Below are positions 1 through 8,269 of a DNA stretch of 64,000 nt, piece after piece. Positions within the stretch are counted from its first letter, which is position 1. Each line of letters opens with the position of its first letter. A program made the translations under genes and the position numbers. Under the pieces are notes generated by a model. The model was not told the origin of the DNA. It saw only the letters and a program-made list of their open reading frames with translations, and searched no databases. The DNA comes from a bacterium. GTDB lineage: Bacteria > SAR324 > XYD2-FULL-50-16. Location: positions 62,001 to 126,000 of the forward strand of contig JAJRZQ010000003.1 in assembly GCA_024275165.1 (NCBI GenBank). The letters run 5' to 3'.

Positions 1-195
1 AAAGCGACCTTAACCGGGGTGGTCTTTATGGGCACCAACCTACAAGGGGCGAATTTTAAAAACGCGGTGCTGATCAGCGCCGATTTTACGGGGGCGCAAC
101 TTCAAGGGGCGGACTTTGCCGGAGCGGATTTGAGTCAAGCGGTTTGGAGCGATGGAACAATCTGTGGGGACAATAGCATTGGAACCTGCAAATAA
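1..195 (+). CDS. Pentapeptide-repeat protein, C-terminal fragment
   Basis: The open frame runs in from the window edge and ends at TAA 193-195, giving 64 residues with no start inside the window. The residues follow the A(D/N)Lxx pentapeptide pattern (for example NLQGA-NFKNA, DFTGA-QLQGA-DFAGA-DLSQA), which folds as a right-handed quadrilateral beta-helix. The tail, with SDGTIC and GDNSIGTC, matches the end common in secreted or lipoprotein pentapeptide-repeat proteins; the two cysteines could form a disulfide. The specific function is unknown, and the N-terminus, including any signal peptide, is missing. Confidence 0.85.
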   Translation, partial: KATLTGVVFMGTNLQGANFKNAVLISADFTGAQLQGADFAGADLSQAVWSDGTICGDNSIGTCK

Positions 196-215
196 CGGGG
201 CATAGAAAAAAAAGC

Positions 216-1103
216 ATGAAACCACAGTTATTGATTCTTGCTGCCGGAATGGGCAGCCGCTACCAGGGGTTAAAACAGTTGGACGGGTTCGGCCCCGCAG
301 GGGAAACCCTCATGGAATATAGCCTCTACGATGCCCAGAAAGCGGGGTTTTCCAAGGTAGTCTTTGTTATCCAAGAATCCTTTGCCGAGGCCTTTCGGCA
401 GAAGATCGCCCTCCCTTATTCTAAGCTTTTAGAAACCGAAGTCGTTTATCAATCCATCGACCGCTTGCCCCCCGGGGCCGCTCCGGTTTCCGACCGCACC
501 AAACCCTGGGGGACCGGGCATGCGGTGTGGTGCGCCCAAAAAGCCCTAAGCGCTCCTTTTGCGGTGATCAACGCCGATGATTTCTACGGGTCGCAATCCT
601 TTCAACTCCTCGCTGATTTTTTGAGTCCGCAGGATTCGCATAGCCCCGAGTTTGCGCTGGCCGCTTACCGACTCAAGCAAACCTTAAGCGAGCAGAACCC
701 CGTAAACCGGGGGATTGTTCAGCATCAAGCGGGCAGGGTGACGGGCATAGAGGAGGCCATCGGTTTAAAGCTTGTAAACCATCAAGCACAAGACGAACAG
801 GGGCGGGTTTGGCCCCTAGACAGCCCGGTTTCGATGAATTGCTGGGGCTTTAGCCTAAAACTCTTTACTTTATTGGAACAAGAATTTTCTCTGTTTTTAA
901 AAACTCAAGGGAGGGAGCAAAACAGTGAATTTTTTCTTCCTGCCGTTGTGGATCAGGCCTTAAAAACCGGCGCGGCCCAGGTAAGCTTGCTGCAAAGCCC
1001 TGAAAGCTGGATTGGGGTCACCCACCGAGCGGACCGAGCAAGGGCAAAAAAGGCTTTAGCCCAGAGGGTTCAAAGGGGAGATTACCCCAGCCCCCTTTTG
1101 TAA
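216..1103 (+). CDS. Sugar-phosphate nucleotidyltransferase (UTP-glucose-1-phosphate uridylyltransferase-like)
   Basis: The 295-residue protein has the GT-A nucleotidyltransferase fold. The N-terminal nucleotide loop reads LILAAGMGSRYQGLKQLDGF (residues 5-24) and is followed by GPAGETLMEYSLYDA. The acidic metal site is INADDFYG near residue 122, and PWGTGHAVW near residue 97 is the usual base/sugar-contact region. Such enzymes transfer a nucleotidyl group from NTP to a sugar 1-phosphate. This compact form, ending in EFFLPAVVD and a short tail, is common in bacteria and its substrate is usually unassigned. The start is ATG at 216, 20 bases after the preceding stop, with only a weak A-rich leader. 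Nucleotide and sugar specificity cannot be read from the sequence. Confidence 0.8.
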   Translation: MKPQLLILAAGMGSRYQGLKQLDGFGPAGETLMEYSLYDAQKAGFSKVVFVIQESFAEAFRQKIALPYSKLLETEVVYQSIDRLPPGAAPVSDRTKPWGTGHAVWCAQKALSAPFAVINADDFYGSQSFQLLADFLSPQDSHSPEFALAAYRLKQTLSEQNPVNRGIVQHQAGRVTGIEEAIGLKLVNHQAQDEQGRVWPLDSPVSMNCWGFSLKLFTLLEQEFSLFLKTQGREQNSEFFLPAVVDQALKTGAAQVSLLQSPESWIGVTHRADRARAKKALAQRVQRGDYPSPLL

Positions 1104-1222
1104 TTCAGGGTTTTCAAGAGAAAAAAATAAGACTATAACTGAATGAAGAATCCCCCAAAAACCCCATCCCTAAACTTTTTCAGCTTTTCGGGGCGGGAAA
1201 TTCAATCCCGGACCCCCCACAA

Positions 1223-1234
1223 GCCCCTAGGGGC
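1223..1234. repeat. Perfect 12-bp palindrome upstream of ptsN-like gene
   Basis: GCCCCTAGGGGC is a perfect palindrome 22 bases before the PTS EIIA start codon. A smaller hairpin, CGGGA...TCCCG (1194-1210), lies just upstream. Together they could be the terminator of the upstream gene or an operator. No T-tract follows either stem, so the role is undecided. Confidence 0.35.
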
Positions 1235-1256
1235 CTAAATTAATTTTCTAAGGCAC

Positions 1257-1727
1257 ATGCAACTCCATAAATACCTAAACCCCCAATTGATTGTAACGAA
1301 CCTGCAGGCAGGCAATAAGGAAGAAGCCCTCACCTTAATGGTACGCGCCTTGGCCCTGAACAAGGCTGAAATCATCGACCCCGGGAGCCTGCTCAACGCT
1401 TTGCTGGAGCGAGAAAAGCTCTCCACGACCGGTATCGGCGCCGGCGTTGCCGTGCCCCATTGCAAAAGCCCGCAGGTCAAGGATCTGGTCATTTTGCTGG
1501 CCTGTTCCCCTGAAGGGGTGGACTTCGCCGCCTTAGACAAGCAACCCTGTCATCTCTTTTTTCTTCTTGTTGCCCCTGAGGACTCGCAATCTGAGCATTT
1601 AAAAGCCTTGGCGAAAATCGCTCGCTACGCCAAAGACGCCGGCATTCGGGATCAACTGTTATCCAAGACCACGCCGCAAGAACTCTTCGACTTCATTGTC
1701 GAACAAGAAAAACAAGAGTCTGGATGA
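1257..1727 (+). CDS. ptsN: PTS EIIA, fructose/nitrogen type (PtsN-like)
   Basis: This 156-residue protein has the EIIA-Fru/Ntr fold. The phospho-accepting histidine is His68 in GVAVPHCK, preceded by TTGIGAG. Free-standing EIIA proteins of this kind accept phosphate from HPr or NPr and act as regulators of potassium, nitrogen or phosphate metabolism rather than transporters. No EIIB/EIIC permease is nearby, which supports a regulatory role. The stop overlaps the next start (ATGA, 1724-1727), so this gene and the EIIA-Man gene are translationally coupled. In many proteobacteria ptsN sits by rpoN, hprK or rapZ; none is visible here. The AAGG before ATG 1257 is a plausible ribosome site. Confidence 0.85.
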   Translation: MQLHKYLNPQLIVTNLQAGNKEEALTLMVRALALNKAEIIDPGSLLNALLEREKLSTTGIGAGVAVPHCKSPQVKDLVILLACSPEGVDFAALDKQPCHLFFLLVAPEDSQSEHLKALAKIARYAKDAGIRDQLLSKTTPQELFDFIVEQEKQESG

Positions 1728-2116
1728 CGCGCATTCTCTTAATAACCCATGGGGACTTAGGCAAGGTCTTTGTCGAGGTGGCGCAGGGGATTCTTAAAAA
1801 ATCGGTTGCCATCGACCTCTTGAGTTTTCAAGAGGAGCAAAGCCAAGAAGAGTTTTCCAAGGCCTTGCAAAAAATGATCGAACACTATCCACAAGAAGAC
1901 CAGATTTTGATCTTAACCGACCTGTTTGGGGGAACCCCCTCCAACCTCGCGATTCCCTACCTGGAAAAAAACCGCATTGAAGTGATTACGGGCCTCAACT
2001 TAGCAATGCTCTTGCATCTGGTCGCGGGCTGCAACACCAAATCCTTTATCGAGCTTTGCCAGGGGGCGCGCAAGGCGGGACTGGATTCGGTCGTGCGTGC
2101 CGGGGACTTCTTATGA
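1724..2116 (+). CDS. PTS EIIA, mannose family
   Basis: The 130-residue protein matches EIIA-Man domains. His9 in LLITHGDLG is the expected phosphorylation site, and ILTDLFGGTPSNLA (about residues 63-76) is the family signature; ITGLNLAMLL follows. Single-domain EIIA-Man proteins without a permease occur next to ptsN, hprK or ptsH in deltaproteobacterial-type genomes as part of a regulatory phosphorelay. The gene overlaps ptsN by 4 bp upstream and the following membrane-protein gene by 4 bp (ATGA at 2113-2116), making a tight three-gene unit. Confidence 0.88.
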   Translation: MTRILLITHGDLGKVFVEVAQGILKKSVAIDLLSFQEEQSQEEFSKALQKMIEHYPQEDQILILTDLFGGTPSNLAIPYLEKNRIEVITGLNLAMLLHLVAGCNTKSFIELCQGARKAGLDSVVRAGDFL

Positions 2117-2508
2117 ACGAACCAAACCCCTTACTCGCTCAGCGGTTCGCCGCTCGTTTGCTGAACTTGTGGGTTGTCTTTTGTGTTTTGGCGCTCATTC
2201 AGGCCGCAACGGGGTTGACGCCTCCCCCTGCTTGGCCTGCTTGGATCCTTTACGAGGGGCTGTGCATTCTTTTTGGCGGCCTCAGCCTGGGGCGATTTTT
2301 GCTCCGCTTGCGACTGCGCGCCAAGCCACAGCCACAGCCCCCCCTTTGGTGGTCGCCCCGCCCCCAAAACCCGTTACCTTCTAAGTCGCGGCTCCTGGGG
2401 CGGGAGTTGCTTTTATGGCTGCTTTTGCCTGGGGTGATTTTGAGCCTGCCCTTTGGTCCACCTTGGCATGACCGCCTGACTGGAGTGCGGCCCTACCAAG
2501 CTCCATAG
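2113..2508 (+). CDS. Small hypothetical membrane protein
   Basis: A longer reading is possible from 2056, but ATG 2113 overlaps the upstream stop as ATGA, so I chose it (131 residues). Three hydrophobic stretches are visible: about residues 17-34 (LWVVFCVLALIQAATGL), 42-63, and 97-113 (LLLWLLLPGVILSLPF). A proline- and arginine-rich loop lies between the second and third. I do not recognise a family. Its position behind two EIIA genes suggests it is co-expressed with them, but nothing shows a functional link. Confidence 0.6.
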   Translation: MNEPNPLLAQRFAARLLNLWVVFCVLALIQAATGLTPPPAWPAWILYEGLCILFGGLSLGRFLLRLRLRAKPQPQPPLWWSPRPQNPLPSKSRLLGRELLLWLLLPGVILSLPFGPPWHDRLTGVRPYQAP

Positions 2509-2527
2509 GCAAGGGGGACTGTTCTTG

Positions 2528-3844
2528 ATGAAAAAGACCTTCCATATCCGTTGCCCCATTCACGGGACCATGCCCTTTACCGCCGCTGAAATGGCCTTGA
2601 TCAACAGCCGTTATCTGCAACGGTTGCGCAGCATTACCCAGTTGGGCTTTGCGGGTTTGGTCTTTCCCGGGGCGACCCATACCCGCTTCTCCCACTCCTT
2701 GGGGGCTTGCCACTTAGCCGGCAAGGTCTTTGATCAACTCCTGCAAAGCACTTCAGAGGAGTTGGAAGCTCATTACTCTTCTGATTCTCTCCAGTATTTC
2801 AAACGGCTTTTGCGCTATGCCGCCTTGCTGCACGATGTAGGGCACCCTCCCTTTTCCCACGCGGCGGAGCAGGCCTTGCCGGCCCTGGCTAAAGTCTCTC
2901 TCCCCGACTTTTTACAGGCAGAGGCGAATCGGCAAGCCACGCATGAAGACTTCACCTACGCGACTCTCTGGCAACTCGCCAAGGGGGAGGGGCTTTTATC
3001 CCAAGAAGAGGCCTACGATGTAATCTCTATTTTATCCAACAAGGTCAAACCAAGCCAACGGATGCTTTCGCAGGGGGGCAAGCCCTTGATTTTTTCTCTC
3101 CTCAGCCAATTGATCAACGGAGAGATTGACGTTGACCGCATGGACTACTTGCAACGGGATTCCTTATATGCCGGGGTGCCCTACGGGAAATTTGACCTCG
3201 AACGCTTGATCGGTAGTTTTTCCTGCTCTTTAGAGCCTTCCATCAACCGCTTTTTACTCACCTTAGACGCTGAAGACATCGCCACCTACGAAAACTTCAT
3301 GCTCGCCAGGATGCACATGTTCTACCAGATTTACTTTCACAAAACCCTGGGCGCCTTTACCCATTACATTACCCAAGTCTTTGCCCAAAAAGAAATCGAC
3401 CTTGCCTTTGACGGCACCTTGGAAAACTACCTTTCCATCAATGAAAACGGCTTGAAAGAAGAAATCCGCCAAGCAGCGAAAAGCAAAAAATGGGCACGAC
3501 GGATTCAGTTTAGAACCCCTGCCAAAACCCTGCTGCGGGTCAAGAATGGGGATCCGGCTCGTTTGGAAAAACTACGCAAAGCCCAAGAGATTTTACTCCA
3601 GCAGGGTCTGGAATGTTTCAGCGTTCACAGCTATAATCAATATAGCAGTCAACTCCAAGGCGAAGCCGTCAACCCCCACAGCGTGATGGTGGTGGAAAAG
3701 GAGTTGGGCAAACGGCGTTTTGCCCCTTTAGCCGAGCGCAGCAGCCTTTTGGGCACCCAGCCCAAACGCATTGAGGTGCATCAGCTTTATATCGTCAGCG
3801 AGCAACTCGACCAAGCTTTAAAAATTTTAGAAGAGAAGCTATGA
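2528..3844 (+). CDS. HD-superfamily phosphohydrolase (SAMHD1/YwfO-like)
   Basis: This 438-residue protein belongs to the COG1078 group of HD phosphohydrolases, related to dNTP triphosphohydrolases. Metal ligands are visible as HTRFSHSLG (His), LLHDVGHPPFSHAAE (His-Asp) and, later, INGEIDVDRMDYLQRD (Asp). ATG 2528 is taken as the start; a TTG at 2525 precedes it, and GGGGG lies about 11 bases upstream. The stop overlaps the pyrC start (ATGA, 3841-3844), so the two are probably co-translated. Linkage with pyrC suggests nucleotide metabolism, but the substrate is not determined by sequence. Confidence 0.85.
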   Translation: MKKTFHIRCPIHGTMPFTAAEMALINSRYLQRLRSITQLGFAGLVFPGATHTRFSHSLGACHLAGKVFDQLLQSTSEELEAHYSSDSLQYFKRLLRYAALLHDVGHPPFSHAAEQALPALAKVSLPDFLQAEANRQATHEDFTYATLWQLAKGEGLLSQEEAYDVISILSNKVKPSQRMLSQGGKPLIFSLLSQLINGEIDVDRMDYLQRDSLYAGVPYGKFDLERLIGSFSCSLEPSINRFLLTLDAEDIATYENFMLARMHMFYQIYFHKTLGAFTHYITQVFAQKEIDLAFDGTLENYLSINENGLKEEIRQAAKSKKWARRIQFRTPAKTLLRVKNGDPARLEKLRKAQEILLQQGLECFSVHSYNQYSSQLQGEAVNPHSVMVVEKELGKRRFAPLAERSSLLGTQPKRIEVHQLYIVSEQLDQALKILEEKL

Positions 3845-4908
3845 AAAGCTTAACCCTAACCCGACCCGATGACTTTCACCTCCATTTGCGGGACCAACCC
3901 TTCTTAGAGGTAACCGTACCTCCAACGGCCAAGCATTTTGCTCGCGCCTTGGTGATGCCCAACCTCCAACCGCCGATTACGACCTTGGAAAAATTAGGTT
4001 ATTACAAAAAGCGCATCCTAGCCGCGGCCGAAGGGTATGACTTCACCCCCTTGATGACCCTGTACCTCACCGAACAAAGTGATCCTATGGAAATCAAGCG
4101 CGGCTTCGCAGAAGGCTTGGTCACCGCCGTAAAAATCTACCCCCAAGGAGCGACCACCCATTCGGAAGCCGGGGTGCGTGATTTAAAAAAAACCGACGCG
4201 GTTTTTCAGGTCATGGAGCAAATCGGGATGCCCCTCTCGATTCACGGCGAGGTAGTCGATCCGGCCATTGACATCTTTGATCGGGAGAAGGTTTTTTTAG
4301 AGCGGGTTTTGGCCCCTTTGCGGGCCGACTTCCCCGCCTTAAAGATCATCTTAGAGCATATCACCACCAAAGAGGCCGTCGACTTTGTAACCGAGGCCCA
4401 GGGCCCCATAGCGGCCAGCATTACGGCCCATCACCTGCACCTGGACCGCAACGACCTGCTGGCCGGCGGGATTCGCCCCCATTTTTATTGCCTGCCCATT
4501 GTCAAACGGGCAGAGCACAAAGAGGCTTTGATTGAGGCGGCCACGAGCGGCAACCCGAAATTTTTTCTCGGCACGGATTCGGCCCCCCATGCCCAAGCCG
4601 CTAAAGAGACGGCCTGCGGGTGCGCCGGGGTTTACTCCGCCCCCGTTGCCCTCGGGGCCTATTTAGAGGTCTTTGAGCAACGCGGGGCCTTGGATCGCTT
4701 CGAGGCTTTTGCGAGTTTTTACGGCGCCGACTTCTACGGCTTGCCTCGCAATCCGGGAAAGATCACGATGGTCAAAGAAGATTTAGAAGTACCGGAGTTT
4801 TTTGTTTACGGTTGTGAAGTGGTAATGCCCTTTCGGAGTGAGGCAAAGGTCGCCTGGAAACCCAAAGGGGATCAATTGTTTAAAGAAGAGGACTGGGAAG
4901 AGGAATAA
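3841..4908 (+). CDS. pyrC: Dihydroorotase, class II (homodimeric type)
   Basis: This enzyme interconverts carbamoyl-aspartate and dihydroorotate in pyrimidine synthesis. At 355 residues it is slightly longer than E. coli PyrC. The zinc-binding HxH lies in DDFHLHLRD near the N-terminus. The lysine expected to be carboxylated is in TAVKIYPQGATTHSEAGV, further ligands are in SIHGEV and ILEHITT, and the catalytic Asp is in LGTDSAPHA. It overlaps the HD gene by 4 bp. A second pyrimidine gene, pyrF, lies 26 kb away in the same window but is not linked. Confidence 0.95.
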   Translation: MKSLTLTRPDDFHLHLRDQPFLEVTVPPTAKHFARALVMPNLQPPITTLEKLGYYKKRILAAAEGYDFTPLMTLYLTEQSDPMEIKRGFAEGLVTAVKIYPQGATTHSEAGVRDLKKTDAVFQVMEQIGMPLSIHGEVVDPAIDIFDREKVFLERVLAPLRADFPALKIILEHITTKEAVDFVTEAQGPIAASITAHHLHLDRNDLLAGGIRPHFYCLPIVKRAEHKEALIEAATSGNPKFFLGTDSAPHAQAAKETACGCAGVYSAPVALGAYLEVFEQRGALDRFEAFASFYGADFYGLPRNPGKITMVKEDLEVPEFFVYGCEVVMPFRSEAKVAWKPKGDQLFKEEDWEEE

Positions 4909-4921
4909 AACCTCGCTCAGA

Positions 4922-4940
4922 GGGTTATAGATTATAACCC
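4922..4940. terminator. Convergent hairpin between pyrC and the SDR gene
   Basis: GGGTTATA-GAT-TATAACCC is a perfect 8-bp stem with a 3-base loop. It sits between the convergent pyrC and SDR genes and includes the SDR stop codon. There is no long T-run on either side, so it may be a weak or bidirectional transcription end rather than a classical terminator. Confidence 0.4.
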
Positions 4941-5647
4941 CCGCTGACAATCAGGTTGCTGCCGGTGAGATAGGCGGATTCATCCCGCAAGAGCAAATCC
5001 AACAGGCAATAAAGGTCTTCATAGGTGCCTAAACGGCCTTGAGGGATCGAGTCACAGGGGTCGCCCGCTTCGGTGACGATGGTGTTGAACAGGTGCCCCG
5101 GGCTGATGACATTGGCGCTGATTTGATCTTGCCCCCATTGCTTGGCCAGGCTTTTTGTCAGGCTGATCAGGCCCAGCTTGGCGATGTGATAGGCAAAGGC
5201 TTCCGCGGAAGCGACCCGCTCCCCGTAGGCGTAGGCAAAGTTGATGATGCGGGCGTTGCCCTGGGCCTTTAATAGAGGGTAAAAGGCTTTGGAAAGCAAA
5301 AAAACCGAATCGAGGTTGTTGGCGATCACGGAGCGAAACTCCTCATAGGAAGTCTCTAAAATTGGGGCTTGGTGCCAATCCCCGACCACATTGATCAAGG
5401 CAAAGAGGCGGCCCCGTTCTCGCTCGACTTGCGCCCTCATCCGTTCCACCTGCGCAGGATCGGTAACATCGCCTTGCGCAGGGCGCGCTTGGGGGAATTC
5501 CGCTAAAATTTCGTCAATCCCTGAGCGGTTTTTTCGATAACCTAAAAAGACCTCCGCCCCGCAACCTAAAAGGTAGCGGGCCAGCCCGGCGCCGGTTCTC
5601 GTAGCCGCGGCGGTAATCAAAACACTTTTCCCCGCAAGATCCAACAT
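4925..5647 (-). CDS. Short-chain dehydrogenase/reductase with degenerate motifs
   Basis: The start is ATG at 5647 with AAGGA nine bases upstream; a longer open frame to 5743 would run into the purF control region. The 240 residues show an SDR Rossmann fold: the cofactor loop reads LITAAATRTGAGLA, Tyr and Lys are in YHIAK, and VISPGH and LTGSNLIVSGGY follow at the C-terminus. Two features differ from classical SDRs. The first glycine of TGxxxGxG is Ala, and the residue about 13 before the Tyr, normally the catalytic Ser, is Ala. The RTGAG loop recalls pteridine reductase-type SDRs (PTR1/FolM), which is a guess. The gene is divergent from purF. Confidence 0.75.
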   Translation of the reverse strand: MLDLAGKSVLITAAATRTGAGLARYLLGCGAEVFLGYRKNRSGIDEILAEFPQARPAQGDVTDPAQVERMRAQVERERGRLFALINVVGDWHQAPILETSYEEFRSVIANNLDSVFLLSKAFYPLLKAQGNARIINFAYAYGERVASAEAFAYHIAKLGLISLTKSLAKQWGQDQISANVISPGHLFNTIVTEAGDPCDSIPQGRLGTYEDLYCLLDLLLRDESAYLTGSNLIVSGGYNL

Positions 5648-5733
5648 ACAAAATCCTTCATTGCCCCGAATGATAGAGGGCAAAAAAAATAAAATCCCTA
5701 AAAGGGAGTTTCGGTGATTGGCAATTTTTCCTA

Positions 5734-5746
5734 AGTTTGCCAAACT
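5734..5746. promoter_or_regulatory. Inverted repeat AGTTTG-C-CAAACT upstream of purF
   Basis: A perfect 6-1-6 inverted repeat lies 35 bases before the purF start and 87 before the divergent SDR start. The same sequence, extended to 15 bp, recurs upstream of nuoA. That placement, between divergent promoters and again at the nuo promoter, is what a dimeric regulator's operator would look like. No regulator gene is adjacent. Confidence 0.5.
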
Positions 5747-5780
5747 GACCTTCTTTTTTCAAGCTCAGTTCAAGGGTCCT

Positions 5781-7253
5781 ATGTGTGGTGTATTTGGTAT
5801 AATTGGTCACCCTGAAGGCAAGCAGATCTTTCCTTCCGTATTGATGTCGCTGCAACACCGGGGGCATGACGCCGCAGGCATGGCCGGCTTGGTCGCCCGC
5901 GACCCCAACACCATTGACACGGTCAAGGGAGCGGGGAAAATTTCCGATATTTTAACCACCGAAGCTTTAGAAAAGTTTATCGGCAAGGGTTTTATCGGGC
6001 ATACCCGCTATTCGACCCGAAATGAGGCCAAAAGCCTTAGGGAGATTCACCCCCACTGGGCGCAATCCATGATGGGGCGGATCGTGATCGTCACCAACGG
6101 GGATTTGACCAACATGGATGAATTGCGGGCTCATGTCGCCCGCCAGAAAGTGAAGGTCTATACCCGCAACGACGCCGAGATGATCGCCGCCTTGATCAAT
6201 ATCGAGATGCGCCTTCACAACAAGCAGATGCCCGAAGCGATTGAGGCGGTCATGAACCAGGTCCAGGGAGGTTATGCCGCCTTGGTGATGAATGAGGACG
6301 ATGAAAAGCTTTATGCCTTTCGCGACCCCTGGGGGATTCGCCCCCTGCACCTTTGTGATTTTAAGATCAACGGCATCCGCTCTTGGGGGGTGGCCAGCGA
6401 AACCTGCGCCTTTGACATCATCCAACGCTTTAATCTGGCGAAGTATCCAGAACAAAAGGTTCAAGCCAAGGCGCGCGAGGTGCGCCCGGGGGAAATCTTG
6501 GTTTTGGGGGCCGAGGGGGCGCAAAGTACCAGTTCCTTTGCTCAAGCCCGTAAAGAAAGCATTGGTTGTGTTTTTGAGGCCATCTATTTTTCTCGCCCAG
6601 ACAGCAAAATGAGAAACGAGAGCTTTCAGGTCGTTCGCGAGCGCATGGGGGCAGAGCTTTTTCGTGAAAGACCGATAGACGCCGACCTCGTCGCCGCGGT
6701 GCCTAAGGGAGGAATCCCCGCGGCAGTGGGCTACGCCAAAGAATCGGGTTTGCCTTATTCCATCGCCATTTTAGAAGAACCCATCACCGGGGGGTTGAGA
6801 AGCTTCATCACCAACGCGAAAGACCGCCAAGCCTTTGCCCGCATGAAATATAGCGTCTTGTGCGATGTGGTGAAGGATCAACGGATTGTGGTCATTGACG
6901 ACTCCATTGTCCGCGGTACCACGGCCAAACTCTTGGTCAAAAGCCTTTTTCTCGCCGGCGCCAAAGAGGTGCATGTACGCATTCCCGCGCCGGCCTACGA
7001 CTACCCTTGCCACTACGGCATTGAGACCAAAGACCCCAAAAGCTTAATCAGCCATGGGCGCAGCGAAGAAGAAATCGGAAAGGTGTTGGGCTCCACCAGT
7101 TTGCATTACCTTTCTTTAGAGGGGCTGTATAAGGCGATTGGTCAAGATCGCCGTCTTTTTTGCGATGAATGCCTTTCCGCCAAAAGCCCCATTACAGGCC
7201 GCATGGTGACGCAACCCAATATAAACTCCCCTTCTATTTTGACCGAGCCGTAA
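5781..7253 (+). CDS. purF: Amidophosphoribosyltransferase (glutamine PRPP amidotransferase)
   Basis: The product catalyses the first committed step of purine synthesis. The start was set at ATG 5781 because the mature enzyme needs Cys directly after Met (MCGVFGIIGH, the N-terminal nucleophile); an upstream in-frame ATG at 5718 would block this. AAGGG is four bases before the ATG. The glutaminase domain shows SLQHRGHDAAG and GHTRYST. The phosphoribosyltransferase domain has the PRPP loop VVIDDSIVRGTTAK. The length is 490 residues, normal for the family, and no propeptide is predicted. CDECL near the C-terminus is a further cysteine pair. Confidence 0.96.
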   Translation: MCGVFGIIGHPEGKQIFPSVLMSLQHRGHDAAGMAGLVARDPNTIDTVKGAGKISDILTTEALEKFIGKGFIGHTRYSTRNEAKSLREIHPHWAQSMMGRIVIVTNGDLTNMDELRAHVARQKVKVYTRNDAEMIAALINIEMRLHNKQMPEAIEAVMNQVQGGYAALVMNEDDEKLYAFRDPWGIRPLHLCDFKINGIRSWGVASETCAFDIIQRFNLAKYPEQKVQAKAREVRPGEILVLGAEGAQSTSSFAQARKESIGCVFEAIYFSRPDSKMRNESFQVVRERMGAELFRERPIDADLVAAVPKGGIPAAVGYAKESGLPYSIAILEEPITGGLRSFITNAKDRQAFARMKYSVLCDVVKDQRIVVIDDSIVRGTTAKLLVKSLFLAGAKEVHVRIPAPAYDYPCHYGIETKDPKSLISHGRSEEEIGKVLGSTSLHYLSLEGLYKAIGQDRRLFCDECLSAKSPITGRMVTQPNINSPSILTEP

Positions 7254-7278
7254 AAAAATATAAAAAACCTTTCATCAA

Positions 7279-7311
7279 AAGTTTGCCAAACTTGTCTAAA
7301 CCCTATATTCT
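7279..7311 (+). promoter_or_regulatory. Probable nuo promoter overlapped by the purF-type inverted repeat
   Basis: TTGCCA (7283-7288), a 17-base spacer and TATTCT (7306-7311) form a sigma70-like promoter about 60 bases before nuoA. The -35 box lies inside AAGTTTG-C-CAAACTT (7279-7293), a perfect 15-bp inverted repeat whose 13-bp core also occurs before purF. A protein bound here would cover the -35 box, so repression is the simplest reading. The promoter and operator roles are inferred. Confidence 0.5.
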
Positions 7312-7372
7312 CGCCACTGTTTTGAGCCTTGTTCATACGAAACTGAAACTAGACCTTTTTTGATAGGGAATC

Positions 7373-7774
7373 ATGCTCGCAAATTTTGGCTACATCCTCA
7401 TTTTTCTTTTGGTCGGCGCCGCCTTTGTGGGGCTGAATGTCGTGATCGCCATCCTTTTAAGCCCCTATGCGCCCAGCGAAGAGAAAAGCAAGATTTACGA
7501 TTGCGGCGAGCGCGCGATTGGAACCGGTTTTGTCCAGTTCAATATGCGATTTTACCTGGTCGCCTTGGTTTTTGTGATTTTCGATGTGGAAATCGCGTTC
7601 ATGTACCCCATTACCGCCGTCTTTAAGGAAATGCTGTTTAGCGGCTGGGGCTGGCTCGCCTTTGTGGAGATTTCCCTTTTCGTCATTATTCTTTTGGTTG
7701 GCTTTGTATACGCATGGAGCGTTGGCGGCCTGGATTGGGTCCGCAAGGAAACCGGTACTAAGGAGGGAAGCTAA
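7373..7774 (+). CDS. nuoA: NADH-quinone oxidoreductase subunit A
   Basis: This small membrane subunit of complex I has 133 residues and three transmembrane helices (about residues 7-29, 62-84 and 91-113). The conserved matrix-side loop with YDCGE and the second helix [14 protein letters not shown], with its conserved acidic residues, are both present. It opens an 11-gene nuo operon. AGGGA lies just upstream of the ATG. A Lys/Thr-rich tail ends five bases before nuoB. Confidence 0.95.
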   Translation: MLANFGYILIFLLVGAAFVGLNVVIAILLSPYAPSEEKSKIYDCGERAIGTGFVQFNMRFYLVALVFVIFDVEIAFMYPITAVFKEMLFSGWGWLAFVEISLFVIILLVGFVYAWSVGGLDWVRKETGTKEGS

Positions 7775-7778
7775 GCCC

Positions 7779-8267
7779 ATGAAACGAAATCTATTAAACA
7801 CCCTGCCCGACGGAGTGGTGATTGCCACGGTGGATGACCTCTTGAACAAGGCTAGGGCCAACAGTCTATTTTATCTGCTCTTTGGCCTCGCTTGCTGCGG
7901 GATCGAGATGATGCAGACCGGTGGCCCCCGAGGCGACTTGGATCGCTTTGGCTCCGTGCCCCGCGCCACCCCTCGTCAAGCGGATTTGATGATTGTCGCG
8001 GGTACCGTGACCTTGAAAATGGCGGCCCGAGTCAAGGCCCTGTACGAGCAAATGCCGGAGCCGAAATATGTAATCAGCATGGGGAGCTGTTCGAATTCCG
8101 GCGGGCTCTTTCAACCCGGTTACTCGGTATTGCACGGGGTGGATCGGGTGATTCCCGTTGATGTGTACCTGCCCGGTTGCCCCCCTCGCCCCGAGGCCTT
8201 GACCAGCGCCTTGATCGAGATCCAAAAAAAGATCAAGGCGGAAAAATACCTAAGGAAGCAAGCCTAG
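7779..8267 (+). CDS. nuoB: NADH-quinone oxidoreductase subunit B
   Basis: This peripheral-arm subunit holds the terminal N2 4Fe-4S cluster that passes electrons to quinone. The start ATG 7779 has AGGAGGG upstream; longer in-frame readings run back inside nuoA. The 162 residues include the tandem ligands Cys39-Cys40 (ACCGIEMM), Cys104 in GSCSNSGG and Cys134 in [11 protein letters not shown], so the cluster site is complete. Confidence 0.96.
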   Translation: MKRNLLNTLPDGVVIATVDDLLNKARANSLFYLLFGLACCGIEMMQTGGPRGDLDRFGSVPRATPRQADLMIVAGTVTLKMAARVKALYEQMPEPKYVISMGSCSNSGGLFQPGYSVLHGVDRVIPVDVYLPGCPPRPEALTSALIEIQKKIKAEKYLRKQA

Positions 8268-8269
8268 TC

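Noticed and set aside
2056-2112. Longer start for the small membrane protein
   Set aside because: The extra residues lie within the EIIA-Man coding region, and ATG 2113 gives an ATGA overlap like the preceding gene pair.
5967-6545. 192-residue open frame on the minus strand inside purF
   Set aside because: purF is complete with all catalytic motifs, so this is its complement.
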